Source of the DNA: RH-AL1 sp964243435
Lineage (GTDB): Bacteria; Pseudomonadota; Alphaproteobacteria; Rhizobiales; Beijerinckiaceae
Assembly (NCBI GenBank): GCA_964243435.1
Contig: CAXTFM010000003.1
Coordinates: 1-64,000 of the forward strand
Direction of reading: 5' to 3'
Length of the DNA stretch: 64,000 nucleotides
The position numbers and the translations under genes are program-made. Of the stretch, positions 43,762 to 52,865 are shown in pieces; positions within the stretch are counted from its first letter, which is position 1; each line of letters opens with the position of its first letter. Below the pieces are notes generated by a model. It was not told where the DNA came from and did not search any database. It was given only the letters and a program-made list of their open reading frames with translations.

Positions 43762-43786
43762 AATGGCGCCGCCACCGCGAGGTTCC
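43762..43786 (-). promoter_or_regulatory. EcfG-like general-stress promoter ahead of the SDR gene
   Basis: On the minus strand, GGAAC (43786-43782), sixteen bases, CATT (43765-43762), against the alphaproteobacterial EcfG consensus GGAAC-N16/17-CGTT. One mismatch in the -10 element. It lies 28 bases before the SDR start, which fits a promoter with short leader. Single match by eye. Confidence 0.3.
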
Positions 43787-43816
43787 CGGCCGAGGGGCCT
43801 GGGCGACGCCGAACGG

Positions 43817-44176
43817 CTAGCGGGGGTCGACGCCGAGCCTGTGCATGCAGGTGCGCCGGTATTCCTTGCGCTCCGCGCCCTTGCCCTTCTTGACGTCGAG
43901 ACCCTTGGCATCCGCCTCGTCCGAGCACTTCGCGAGGAAGGCCTTGATCTGGGCGCTGGTGAACTTCGGCTTGACGTCGCCGGCCTTGGTGTCGCCGGCT
44001 TTGGCGTCCGTGACCTTGGCGTCGGCATCCTTGACGGCAGGCTTACCGTCCGAGGCAGGCTTTCCATCAGCCGCAGGCTTGCCGTCGGCCGTTTGCGCGC
44101 TCGCGCCGAGACACGTCGGACCGGCAAGCGCGACGCCGAGAAGCGCGGCGAGGGCAAAAATCTTCGTTGCGTGCAT
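43817..44176 (-). CDS. Secreted PsiF-repeat-like protein
   Basis: A 119-residue exported protein. Signal peptide about 1-25 (ends GASAQ), then a Lys/Asp/Ala-rich linker of short repeats (ADGKPA, DAKAGDTKAGD), then a C-terminal region with SAQIKAFLAKCSDEADAKGLDVKKG and ERKEYRRTCMHRLG. The paired C...ADAKGL...R...C pattern resembles the PsiF repeat of phosphate-starvation-inducible proteins. ATG 44176 is preceded by AAGGAG with eight bases spacing. Function unknown. Confidence 0.7.
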   Translation of the reverse strand: MHATKIFALAALLGVALAGPTCLGASAQTADGKPAADGKPASDGKPAVKDADAKVTDAKAGDTKAGDVKPKFTSAQIKAFLAKCSDEADAKGLDVKKGKGAERKEYRRTCMHRLGVDPR

Positions 44177-44574
44177 GTTCGTCACTCCTTCACGGCGCCT
44201 GGGTCCATATGGGGCCGGGCGCGTGTATTGGCGATGAATGCGGCGTCAGTCGGCGTGGGGCACGCTCCGCGTACCGGCGGCGCGTCGCGCTTACCCGGCG
44301 TGGACAGGTCGGTTCGCGGATCCGTCTCGGCTGTAAGCGCCACGCGCGGCAGCGCACAGGTCGCCGCCGGGCGGAAAGCGGGAGGGGATGACGCGGTTCA
44401 AGCGGCTCGCGCGGCGGCGAACCGTGACGCGCAATGGTCTCGTCTCGCAAGACCATACGCCTCGATCTCATTCTGACCGGGATGAGCGCGCACCGCAGGA
44501 AAAGCGTCGCGATGTGACGATCAAGCGGCAGTTGATGCCCGGAGGATAACTCCCACGGCATGGCCCAGAGAGCG
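44177..44574. other. Intergenic region upstream of the PsiF-like gene
   Basis: About 400 bases between the PsiF-like gene start and the trxA terminator. It should hold the PsiF-like promoter. I see no convincing gene, RNA or long repeat; open frames here lack recognisable protein features and ribosome sites. Confidence 0.4.
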
Positions 44575-44597
44575 AAAAGGGCCCGCAAGGAGCCCTT
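44575..44597 (-). terminator. Intrinsic terminator downstream of trxA
   Basis: Read on the minus strand: AAGGGC, nine-base loop, GCCCTT followed by TT then CGCTCT. The six-base GC-rich stem and short T run lie 28 bases past the trxA stop, matching the end of the addB-addA-trxA run. Confidence 0.65.
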
Positions 44598-44624
44598 CTG
44601 CCGATCGCTCGTGTTCGCGGGCGT

Positions 44625-44945
44625 TCAGATCGCCGCGTCGATCCAGCGCTTCAGCTCGCCCTTCGGGGCAGCGCCGACCTTTTGCGACGTCATCTTGCCG
44701 TCCTTGTAGATCATCAGCGTTGGGATGGAGCGAATGCCGAGCTGGCCGGCGATGCCCTGGTTTTCATCGACGTTGACCTTGGCGATCTTGACCTTGCCCT
44801 CGTACTCCTTGGCGATCTCCTCCAGCGTCGGGCCGATCATCTTGCAGGGGCCGCACCATTCGGCCCAGAAATCGACGACGACCGGCACGCTGGCGCCCAA
44901 CACGTCGTCCTGGAAGCTGCTGTCCGTAACCTTGACCGTGCTCAT
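44625..44945 (-). CDS. trxA: Thioredoxin TrxA
   Basis: The 106-residue cytoplasmic thioredoxin reduces protein disulfides. It has the active-site WCGPC (30-34), the FWAEWCGPCKMIGP context, VNVDENQGIAGQLGIRSIPTLMIYKDGK with the conserved cis-proline after the SI, and a C-terminal helix. It follows addA at 113 bases on the same strand, the usual addB-addA-trxA order of Hyphomicrobiales. A terminator lies downstream at 44575-44597. Confidence 0.98.
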   Translation of the reverse strand: MSTVKVTDSSFQDDVLGASVPVVVDFWAEWCGPCKMIGPTLEEIAKEYEGKVKIAKVNVDENQGIAGQLGIRSIPTLMIYKDGKMTSQKVGAAPKGELKRWIDAAI

Positions 44946-45058
44946 GCCGTGTCCTTGTCCGATGGGCGAATGCGGCATCCGATGAGCGGATGCCACGCTC
45001 GCCACCCTTTCCATGAAAGGTAAGGGAAGGGCCTGCCACAATCAAGGCGAGGGCGAGA

Positions 45059-48000
45059 TCAGGGCGCGGCGAGCACGGCCGCGGCGGCGGCGTCGAGGTC
45101 GGCGGGGTCGAGTTCGACCACCACCGGCCCGCGCGTCCACACCAGCAGGGTGCGCATGGCGCGCCCCGGCCACAGCGGCACCAGCACGCGCCGGTACAGC
45201 GCGACCTGGTCGCGATAGGCGCGGGGGATTTCGGCCGGCGGCTGGCCGGTCTTGAAGTCGGCCACGATGACCGCCTCCGCCGTGACCACCAGCCGGTCGA
45301 CGGTGCCGTCGACCTCGCGGGTGCCGCCGCCGGGCGCGTCGAGGCGCCCGCTCACCGTCACCTCGGCGCGCGCCGTTCCCGCGAACAGGTCGGCCAGGGC
45401 CGGGGCGTCGATCACGCCCAGCGCTTCCGCGAGCACGGCGTCGTGAAGGGCGACGGGGAAGGTGTGGGCGCGGGCCTGGAGGAAGGCGCGCCCGGCGCCG
45501 GCGCGTGCGGCCGGCGCCAGCGGGGGCAGGTGCTGCAGCAATTCGTGCAGCGCCGAGCCGTAGGCGAGGGCGCGCCGGCGCTCGGCCGTGCCCTCGCCGG
45601 CGCCGGGCAGGCCGCCGATGCGCGAGGGGCGCAACACCGGGGCCACCATGCGCGTCGGCAGCGGCTTGAACAGCCATTCCGGCCCCCAGTCGAAGCGCGC
45701 CTGCGCGGCCGGCTCCATCGCGGCGCGGGGCGCGGGCGCCCCCGTGCCGGGCGTCGCGATGCGCCGCACGCTGTCCGCCTCCGCCCAGTGCGCGGGCACC
45801 TCCTCGCCGTGCTCGCCCAGCGACACCGCGACCATGGCGTTCCAGCACTCGGGCGGCGGCTCGCGGGCGCCATTGAAGCCGGCGATGTAAAGGCGCTCCT
45901 CCGCCCGCGTGAGGGCGACGTAGAGCAGCCGGCGGTATTCGCCCATCGCCGCCTGTCGCTCGGCCGCGCGCGCCGCCGCCACCGCCGGCGGGTCCTCCTT
46001 CTTCAACGGCGACCACACGAGGAGCGGCGGTTCGCCGGTGTCCTTGTTGAGGTCGAACACCACCGGGTCGAGGCGTGGCGCCGGCACGCCGCAGGTGTCG
46101 GGCAGGAACACCACCTTGGCTTCCAATCCCTTGGCGGCGTGAACGGTCATCACCCGCACGAAGGCGCCCGGCCCCTCCATGTCGCGCTTGACGGTGGTGT
46201 CCAGCGCCTCGACCTCGGCAAGGAAGGCGCCGAGCGAGGGCGCGCCGAGGCCCTCGTGGTTGAGCGCGAGGCGGAGGAACTCGTCGATGGCGTCGTGGGC
46301 CTCCGCGCCGAGCCGCGCCTCCATCCGGCGGCGGCCGCCGTCGCGCCCCAGCAACTCGATGTAGAAGGCGAACGGCGTGGTGGCGGCGGCGCGCTCGCCC
46401 CACAGTTGCAACGTCTCGCGGGCGGCGCGGTGGCGCGGGGCGGAGGAGGCGGCGAGCGCGGCCATCAGCGTGCCGGCGCGACCGGGGGCGAGCGCGATGA
46501 GGTCGTCGTCGTCGAGCCCGAACAGCGGCGACTTCAGCACGCAGGCGAGGCTGAGGTCGTCGGCCGGCAGCAGCGCCGTGCGCCCGGCGGCGACGAGGTC
46601 CATCACCGCGATGTGGTTGGCGACGTCGAGGCGGTCGGCGCCGGCGACGGGCACGTAATGCCGCTTCAGCGCCCGAATCATCGCCTCGAAGAAGCTGTTG
46701 CGGGTGCGCACCAGGATGAGCACGTCGCCGGGGCGCACCGGGCGGCGTGCGCCCGTCTTGTCGTGGACGTGGTCGGCGGAGTCGTGCGCCAGCATCGCCT
46801 TGATGCGCAGGGCGATGCGGTCGGCGACGGTGCTCGCCGGGTCGCGCTCGCCGGCGACGTCGAGCGGGATCGCCCAGTCCGCCGGGTCGGGCTCCGCTTC
46901 GGCCTTCACCCGCGGCCAGACCTCGACGAGGCCGGGCAGCGTCTTGATGCTTTCATGGACCGGCCAGACGTCGGGCGCCCGCACCAGGCCGTCCTGGTGC
47001 GCCGCACGCTCGAACACGGTGTCCACCGCGCCGAGGATGCCGGGCACGGATCGGAACGAGGTTTTGAGCATCACCCGCTCGAAGGGCACCGCGCCGGCCC
47101 TGAAGCGCCGCTCGAAGGCGAGGCGCATGCGGTCGAACATCAAGGGCGCCGCGCCCTGGAACGAGAAGATCGACTGCTTGTCGTCGCCGACCACGAAGAA
47201 GGAGCGCCGGCGCGCCCCAGCCCCGGCGCCCGACGCGAAGTCGCCGGTCAGGCGCTCCAGGATCTGCCACTGCGCCTCGCTGGTATCCTGCGCCTCGTCG
47301 ACGAGCACGTGGTCGATGCCGGCGTCGAGCTTGTGCAGCACCCAGCCGGCGTCGGATCGGCGCAGCAGGGCGAGCGTGCGCTCGATCAGGTCGTCGAAGT
47401 CGAGCAGGCCGCCGGCGATCTTGGCCTGGCGGTAGCGCTCCAGCGTGGCATCGGCGAGGACGAGCAGCGCGTCCGTGCGTTCCACCGCTTCGGCGATCCT
47501 GAGCTCGTCGTCGAGACGGGCGAGGCGCCCCTGCTCGGCATGAAGCTCCTCCTTGAGGCCGGGGTTCGCCGTGGCGACGGCCTTGGTCAGCAGCCGCTCG
47601 CGCGCCTTGTCGGCGCCGAAGAACACGGCGCGGTAGGCGGCGCAGGCGATCGCGTCGTCGTTCCTGGCGAGGGCCGCGGCGGCGGCGCGCAGCCGATCGG
47701 CCTGCGCCGCGTCGCTGGCGCCGCCGGCTGCGGCGAAGGCGGCGGCGAGGTCCGGCCAGCGTGCGGGCGCGATGCCGTCGCGGACCATGGCGCGGCGCAC
47801 CTCGGTGGGGGATGCCTCGTCGCCGCCGCCAAGCCGCCGGCGCAGGGTGGGCTGCACGTCGCTGCCGGCACGGCGCGCCGCCGCGCGCCGGGCGATGGCC
47901 TGGGCGATCAGCCCCTCGATGCCGGCCGGCCCGGCGAGGTCGGCGACGAGCGCCAGCGCCATTCCCGCCGCGCCGGTCGAGCGCTGCGCCGCCTCGATGG

Positions 48001-48532
48001 CACCGCGCCGCGCCAGCCCCAGCATTTCGCCGGCGCGCAGGTCGTCGGTGACGGTGAAACGGGCGGGCACGTTGGCCTCGAAGGGGAACAGGTGCAGCAG
48101 CCGTTCGCAGAAGGCGTGGATGGTCTGGATCTTGAGGCCGCCGGGCGTTTCCACCGTGCGGGTGAAAAGGCGGCGCGCCAGCACGAGGTCGGTCGCGTCC
48201 GGTGGCGGCGCGCCGGTGGCGAGGATGGCGGCGCGCAGCTCGCCGTCGGCCAGCGCCGTCCATCCCGACAGGGTGTCGAAGACGCGCGTCGCCATCTGCG
48301 CCGCCGCCGCCTTGGTGAAGGTGAGGCAAAGGATCCTGGAGGGCGCCACGCCGCCGAGCAGCAGGCGGATCACGCGCTGCGTCAGCACATGGGTCTTGCC
48401 CGAGCCGGCATTGGCCGAAACCCAGATCGAGCAGGCGGGGTCCGACGCCTTGCTTTGGCGCTCGCGCAGGTGGTCGGGGATGGCCGGCCCATGCGCGGCC
48501 ACCCGGGACGCCACGGATGCGCGTGCGCTCAC
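45059..48532 (-). CDS. addA: Double-strand break repair helicase AddA
   Basis: AddA is the UvrD-like helicase-nuclease subunit of AddAB, which resects double-strand breaks and loads RecA. The 1157-residue protein has Walker A ANAGSGKT (about 40-47), FTKAAAAQMATRVF, the Walker B region HVLVDEAQDTSEAQWQIL, VGDDKQSIFSFQGA, the motif V-VI stretch VMTVHAAKGLEAKVVFLPDT, and YVALTRAEERLYIAG. The C-terminal PD-(D/E)xK nuclease is visible as VDGTVDRLVV then VADFKTGQPP and YRDQVALY. It begins GTG 48532, overlapping the addB stop by four bases (GTGA). Confidence 0.96.
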   Translation of the reverse strand: MSARASVASRVAAHGPAIPDHLRERQSKASDPACSIWVSANAGSGKTHVLTQRVIRLLLGGVAPSRILCLTFTKAAAAQMATRVFDTLSGWTALADGELRAAILATGAPPPDATDLVLARRLFTRTVETPGGLKIQTIHAFCERLLHLFPFEANVPARFTVTDDLRAGEMLGLARRGAIEAAQRSTGAAGMALALVADLAGPAGIEGLIAQAIARRAAARRAGSDVQPTLRRRLGGGDEASPTEVRRAMVRDGIAPARWPDLAAAFAAAGGASDAAQADRLRAAAAALARNDDAIACAAYRAVFFGADKARERLLTKAVATANPGLKEELHAEQGRLARLDDELRIAEAVERTDALLVLADATLERYRQAKIAGGLLDFDDLIERTLALLRRSDAGWVLHKLDAGIDHVLVDEAQDTSEAQWQILERLTGDFASGAGAGARRRSFFVVGDDKQSIFSFQGAAPLMFDRMRLAFERRFRAGAVPFERVMLKTSFRSVPGILGAVDTVFERAAHQDGLVRAPDVWPVHESIKTLPGLVEVWPRVKAEAEPDPADWAIPLDVAGERDPASTVADRIALRIKAMLAHDSADHVHDKTGARRPVRPGDVLILVRTRNSFFEAMIRALKRHYVPVAGADRLDVANHIAVMDLVAAGRTALLPADDLSLACVLKSPLFGLDDDDLIALAPGRAGTLMAALAASSAPRHRAARETLQLWGERAAATTPFAFYIELLGRDGGRRRMEARLGAEAHDAIDEFLRLALNHEGLGAPSLGAFLAEVEALDTTVKRDMEGPGAFVRVMTVHAAKGLEAKVVFLPDTCGVPAPRLDPVVFDLNKDTGEPPLLVWSPLKKEDPPAVAAARAAERQAAMGEYRRLLYVALTRAEERLYIAGFNGAREPPPECWNAMVAVSLGEHGEEVPAHWAEADSVRRIATPGTGAPAPRAAMEPAAQARFDWGPEWLFKPLPTRMVAPVLRPSRIGGLPGAGEGTAERRRALAYGSALHELLQHLPPLAPAARAGAGRAFLQARAHTFPVALHDAVLAEALGVIDAPALADLFAGTARAEVTVSGRLDAPGGGTREVDGTVDRLVVTAEAVIVADFKTGQPPAEIPRAYRDQVALYRRVLVPLWPGRAMRTLLVWTRGPVVVELDPADLDAAAAAVLAAP

Positions 48533-51500
48533 GCCCCTTCCCCCTCGCTGCCGAGCGACCATTCGCGGACGCGGGCGAGGTGGTCGAAGTCGCCGTAGCT
48601 GCGGGCGTATTTCGGGTAGGGCCGCGAGGGATAGCCCGTGCCGGGGTCGCGGAAGCTCGACAGCATGCGCTTCAGGCCGTCGAAGTGGCGGCGGGCGACC
48701 TCCTCGAACGATTCGTCCTCGAAGGTGAGTTCGCGCACGGCGCCGCCGGTGCGGCCGCCGAGCTTGAGGTAGGTCGCCGCGACCGGCGCCATGTGCGGCG
48801 CGCCGAAACCGCCCTCGCGCAGCATGACGGCCTCCAGCGTGAGCTGCGGGGCGAAGCCGACCTGCACCTCGGCGAGGCCCGGCGGCTGCCCGGTCTTGTA
48901 GTCGATCAGCGTCGCCGAGCCGTCGCGGTGGCGGTCGATGCGGTCGGCGCGGGCGGTGAGGGTGAAGGGCGACAGATCGGCGAGCGCGAAGGTGAGGCGC
49001 CCGTCGAACTCGGTGGCGATGGCGACGGCCGTTTCCCGTTGCGCGGCGTCGTAGCCGAGGAACAGCTCCATGGTGCGGGCGATGATCGGCCAGCGGAAGG
49101 CGGCGAACACCGGGTCCTGGAGGGCCTCGGCGAACACCCGGCGCACGATCGCCTCGAGCGCGGCGCGGCGCGCGGCCGGCGTGCCGGCGGCGGCGGGATC
49201 GGCGGTGAACTCGTGCAGCGCCCGGTGCATCAGGCTGCCGAAGCCGGCCGGGTCGAGGTCGGCGCCGACCTGCGGCAGGGGCTGGAGCTTGAGGATGTGG
49301 GCGGCGTGGATCGTGTAAGGGTCGCGCCGCAGCGTTTCGACCTGGGTGACGCTGAGGCGCACCGGGCGCAGCGCCATCGGGGGCGTGGGGCGCGGCCGCT
49401 TCGCCGGCGCGGGGGCGACGGGGGAGCGATCGACGAGGCGCGCCAGTTCGACGAGGCGGGCGCCGCGCGCGCGGCACCCCTCCCATTGCGCGCCGCCGAG
49501 CGCGCCGAGGCGGAGGAGGAAGCGCGAGGGCACGCAGGGCGAGCCGCCGCGCTTCGCCGCGCGCGAGAGCACCGCCGCGCGGTTGCCCATCGCCTGCGCG
49601 AAGTCGTGGGCGGTCTGTCCGATGCGCCGCTCGGGCGGCGACAGGCCGAGGTCGTGGCGCATCGGTCGGTTGAGGAAGGGGTCGGACTGCGCCGGCGGCG
49701 GCCAGATCGTCTCGTCGAGGCCGCCGAGCAGCACCACGTCGGCGGTCATCAGCCGCGCCTCGATGAGGCCGAAGATCTGCAGGCAGGGGTGCGGGCGGTC
49801 TGTGTTGCGCAGCGCCGCCTCCGCGGCGACGCGGGCGAAAAGCTGGCCGTAGCCCTCGGCGTCGAAGGTGAGGCCGGCGTCGGCCTCCAGTTCGGCGAAG
49901 ATGTCGGCGAGCGCGGCATCCTCGTCGGCGGCGATCTCCGCGTCCAGCGTCACCGCTTCCACGGCGATGCGGTGCGCCGCGACCCAGGCTTCGAGCGGGT
50001 GCTCGCCCCGCAGCCGCATGAGCGGCGTGAGCGAGGCGGCAAGGTCGTCCCACAGCTCGGCCAGCGCCGCCCAGTCGTCGGCATCGATGGCGGCCTGCGC
50101 GGGATGGGCGTGGTGGTCGCCGGCGAGGGCGCGCGCTTCGGCGAAGACGGCGGCGGTCGACTTGGCGGCAAGGGCGACCGTGCGCAGCACGCCGACCTCC
50201 AGCTTGGCGGCGAGACGGGCGACGGCCTGGCGCGGGCGGCCGAACACGGCGAGCGGGTGCGCCAGCAGCGCGCCGGTGCCGCGCGCGTCGAGGCCGGCGG
50301 CGGCGGTGCCCATACCTGCCCCTCGCATGGCACCGCCGGTCGCCGCAACGGCGATGAGGCGCGCCACCACGCCGAGCGGGCGGTTGGCGAGCGGCTCGCC
50401 GCCGGTGTCCGCCACCTCGACGTTCCAGCGCAGCAGTTCGCCGCGCACGCGGCGCGCCAGCTCGCGATCGGGCGTCATCAGCGCGCCGGTGCGGCCCGGC
50501 ACCTCCAGGATCTCGCGCATCGCGATGGCGAGGCACAGCGCTTCCTCGCGCTCGTCGGCCGCCTCGACCAGGGTGACACCGGCGAGCGCGGCGGCAAGGT
50601 CGGCAGGGGGCATGGCCTTGCGCCAGTCGCGCCAGCGTTCCGTGGTGTCAGCCGGGCGCAGCGCCTCGGCGACGAAGCGGCAGCGCCGCGCCAGCACCGG
50701 GTCGGGCGCACCCAGCGGGCGCACGTCGGCGCGGGCGACGTCGAGCTCGCGCAGCAGCCGCGCCAGCGCCGCCTGCGGGTGGCCGAAGCTCGGCTCCTGT
50801 CCCTCGCCGAGGCGGCCGGACACGATGGTCCAGGCGGCCGCATCGAGGTCGGGGTCGAGGCCGGGCAGCACCACGGCGCCGCGCGGGGAGGCGGCAATGG
50901 CGGCGAGCAGCCGCGCCGTCGCCCGATTGCTGCCGGTGGAACCGATCGCCACCACCGGCCCGCCGGCAGCGTCGGCGCCGTCACCGGCGAGCGCGCGGGC
51001 CTGCGCGTCCACCAGGGCGATCTGCCGGGCGGAGCGGTCGACGAGGCCGTGGGCGGCGAGGATCGCCGGCCATTGGGTGACGGCGATGGACAGGAAGGTC
51101 GTGGTGATGCGCCAATAATCGTCGAACTCGGCCATGCGGAGGTCGTCGAGCGCGCGCCAGGCGACGTCCTCGATGGCGAACTCGTCGATGAGGTCGGCGA
51201 GGGCGCCGGCAAGCGCGAAGGCGTCGGCGCTCGACGTCGCGACGCGGAAGGCTTCGCTGTCGTCGACCGTGGCGGTGCCCGTGCCGTCCACGGTGCGCAG
51301 CGCGCCGCCGATCGCCTGCGCCCAGCGCTTGATGAGCGCCGCCAGCCGGAGCCGCCGCCACACGGGGCTCGCCGCCGGCGGCAGCGGCGCGCCGGCGGCG
51401 AGGTCCGCGCCGGGTCGCTCGTCGCTCGGATCGGTGAAGGCGAAGTCCGGTTCGGTGGCCTCCAGCGCACCGAGCGGGAGGATGCGCGGCAGCACCACCG

Positions 51501-51708
51501 AGCCGGTGCCAGAGCGGGCGCGGAAGGCGTCGGCGAGGGCGCGGGCGGAGCGCTGCGTCGGCACGAAGATGCGGGCGTCGGCGAGCCACAGCGGGTCGTC
51601 GGCCGCGCCGGGCGCACCCGGCACGACGTCGCCGGCGAGGAACGCGTCGACGAAAGTGTCGAGGAACGGGCAGGCGGGGGGGATGGTACACACGTTGCGC
51701 GCGCGCAT
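48529..51708 (-). CDS. addB: Double-strand break repair protein AddB
   Basis: The 1059-residue partner of AddA, with an inactive helicase-like N-terminal part and an active nuclease at the C-terminus. N-terminal IFVPTQRSARALADAF starts the helicase-like domain. The C-terminal nuclease shows LTARADRIDRHRDGSATLIDYKTGQPPG (about 935-962), with the acid residues and YKTG of the PD-(D/E)xK fold; GYDAAQRETAVAIATEF precedes it. Start ATG 51708 is the last sensible Met before homologous sequence (RARNVCTIPPACPFLDTFV); the frame is open much further upstream over unrelated genes. Translationally coupled to addA. Confidence 0.94.
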   Translation of the reverse strand: MRARNVCTIPPACPFLDTFVDAFLAGDVVPGAPGAADDPLWLADARIFVPTQRSARALADAFRARSGTGSVVLPRILPLGALEATEPDFAFTDPSDERPGADLAAGAPLPPAASPVWRRLRLAALIKRWAQAIGGALRTVDGTGTATVDDSEAFRVATSSADAFALAGALADLIDEFAIEDVAWRALDDLRMAEFDDYWRITTTFLSIAVTQWPAILAAHGLVDRSARQIALVDAQARALAGDGADAAGGPVVAIGSTGSNRATARLLAAIAASPRGAVVLPGLDPDLDAAAWTIVSGRLGEGQEPSFGHPQAALARLLRELDVARADVRPLGAPDPVLARRCRFVAEALRPADTTERWRDWRKAMPPADLAAALAGVTLVEAADEREEALCLAIAMREILEVPGRTGALMTPDRELARRVRGELLRWNVEVADTGGEPLANRPLGVVARLIAVAATGGAMRGAGMGTAAAGLDARGTGALLAHPLAVFGRPRQAVARLAAKLEVGVLRTVALAAKSTAAVFAEARALAGDHHAHPAQAAIDADDWAALAELWDDLAASLTPLMRLRGEHPLEAWVAAHRIAVEAVTLDAEIAADEDAALADIFAELEADAGLTFDAEGYGQLFARVAAEAALRNTDRPHPCLQIFGLIEARLMTADVVLLGGLDETIWPPPAQSDPFLNRPMRHDLGLSPPERRIGQTAHDFAQAMGNRAAVLSRAAKRGGSPCVPSRFLLRLGALGGAQWEGCRARGARLVELARLVDRSPVAPAPAKRPRPTPPMALRPVRLSVTQVETLRRDPYTIHAAHILKLQPLPQVGADLDPAGFGSLMHRALHEFTADPAAAGTPAARRAALEAIVRRVFAEALQDPVFAAFRWPIIARTMELFLGYDAAQRETAVAIATEFDGRLTFALADLSPFTLTARADRIDRHRDGSATLIDYKTGQPPGLAEVQVGFAPQLTLEAVMLREGGFGAPHMAPVAATYLKLGGRTGGAVRELTFEDESFEEVARRHFDGLKRMLSSFRDPGTGYPSRPYPKYARSYGDFDHLARVREWSLGSEGEGA

Positions 51709-51834
51709 GCCCGACGTGGTCGCGGAAACGCGCGGAGCGGTCAAGCCCCGCGGATGCGAACCGTGACGCCTTGGATCGCGGGCACGCCGCGCTAAGTTCT
51801 GCCCGCATACGTCCCGCACCATCCGAGAACAGCA

Positions 51835-52530
51835 ATGGAACCGATGAAGCCCATGGCACCCATGACGCCCATGGAGCCGATGAAACCGATGGCGCCGATG
51901 CGGCCGATGATGCCGATGGAACCCCTGCGCTTCGAGCGGTGGTGGCCCGACGAGTTCGGGCAGCCATCGACCGCCGGCGGGCAGAACGGCCTCCGCTACG
52001 CCGTCTTCCCCGAGGCGCGACGCCTCCTCGTCGAGCGCGACGGCGCCCTCACCACCTACGACACCGGCGACCATCGCATCGGCGGGGTGTCGTCCCAGCA
52101 GCAGAACGGCGGCGCGGCGAGCCTGAGCTTTTCGAGCCAGCACGGACCGCTGCGGCTGGAGGAGCTGCCGGTCGTCAACGGCGACAGCGCGGACGGCGGC
52201 ACGGCGGCGCGGCGAGCAGAGCCCGGCCCGGCGCATTCGCACCAGGCGCACCGCCACCCCCACGCCGGGCGCGAGCCCGCGCGCGGCCATGCCCAGGTCG
52301 AGCCCGAGCGGCACCGCCCGAGCCGCCACGATGACGACGCCCGCGAGGGCGGGGGCGACGACCGTCCCGCACCGCCCCGTGCTGTCGTCGGCGAACGCGT
52401 GGTGTTCAGCGAGGAAGGCGGGCCGACGCGCGCGATCCGGCTGCTGGTCCGGGGCGAGATGGACGTCGACCTGATCGAGGCGGTGGAGGATTTCCTGCGC
52501 CGTCAGAAGCGCCGGCTGACGCGCGGGTGA
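51835..52530 (+). CDS. Uncharacterised protein with Met-Glu-Pro-Met-Lys-Pro repeat, longer paralogue
   Basis: A 231-residue protein. Residues 1-31 are a repeat of three-residue PM units (MEPMKPMAPM). The next ~60 residues, WWPDEFGQPSTAGGQNGLRYAVFPEARRLLVERDGALTTYDTGDHRIGGVSS, are shared with the next gene, followed by FSSQHGPLRL. Then comes a His/Arg/Pro-rich linker (about 115-180) and a C-terminal region ending VDLIEAVEDFLRRQKRR, like a SHOCT-type tail. I do not recognise a characterised family, though similar Met-Pro-repeat proteins seem to occur in Hyphomicrobiales. A possible -35/-10 (CTTGGA, 16 bases, CTAAGT) ends 38 bases upstream of the start. Confidence 0.75.
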   Translation: MEPMKPMAPMTPMEPMKPMAPMRPMMPMEPLRFERWWPDEFGQPSTAGGQNGLRYAVFPEARRLLVERDGALTTYDTGDHRIGGVSSQQQNGGAASLSFSSQHGPLRLEELPVVNGDSADGGTAARRAEPGPAHSHQAHRHPHAGREPARGHAQVEPERHRPSRHDDDAREGGGDDRPAPPRAVVGERVVFSEEGGPTRAIRLLVRGEMDVDLIEAVEDFLRRQKRRLTRG

Positions 52531-52553
52531 GCCGAGGTAAGGAAGAGAACGCG

Positions 52554-52859
52554 ATGGAACCGATGAAGCCCATGGAACCAATGAAGCCCATGGAACCGAT
52601 GAAGCCGATGGGTGGGAGCGAGGCGTGGTGGCCGAAGGACCTCGGCGAGCCGTCCTCATCGGGCGGGCAGAACGGCATGCGCTACGCCTTCTTCCCCGAT
52701 AAACGGCACCTGCTCATCGAGGAGAACGGCCGGACCATCGCCTATGACAGCGGCGACCACAAAATCAGCGGCGTATCGCAGGGGGGCGGTGGAAGCGCGC
52801 CGACCTTTTCCAGCCAGCACGGCACGGTGCGGCTCGACGAACTGTCAAAGGCCGGCTGA
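52554..52859 (+). CDS. Uncharacterised protein with Met-Glu-Pro-Met-Lys-Pro repeat, shorter paralogue
   Basis: A 101-residue paralogue of the preceding gene. Three and a bit copies of an 18-bp unit encode MEPMKP. The shared core then reads AWWPKDLGEPSSSGGQNGMRYAFFPDKRHLLIEENGRTIAYDSGDHKISGVSQ and FSSQHGTVRLDEL. It lacks the linker and C-terminal helix of its neighbour. Start ATG 52554 with AAGGAAGAG upstream is preferred over the GTG at 52527 that overlaps the previous stop. Ends six bases before the convergent P450 gene. Function unknown; no signal peptide or membrane helix. Confidence 0.75.
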   Translation: MEPMKPMEPMKPMEPMKPMGGSEAWWPKDLGEPSSSGGQNGMRYAFFPDKRHLLIEENGRTIAYDSGDHKISGVSQGGGGSAPTFSSQHGTVRLDELSKAG

Positions 52860-52865
52860 AACGCC

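Noticed and set aside
45443..48598. A 1051-codon plus-strand frame antisense to addA
   Set aside because: It mirrors the addA coding sequence, has low-complexity Arg/Gly/Ala composition and no ribosome site; a GC-driven shadow.
48529..52659. A 1376-codon version of AddB with a long N-terminal extension
   Set aside because: The extra 317 residues run antisense to the Met-Pro-repeat genes (HRFHGHHG-type residues) and match nothing in AddB; the real start is ATG 51708.
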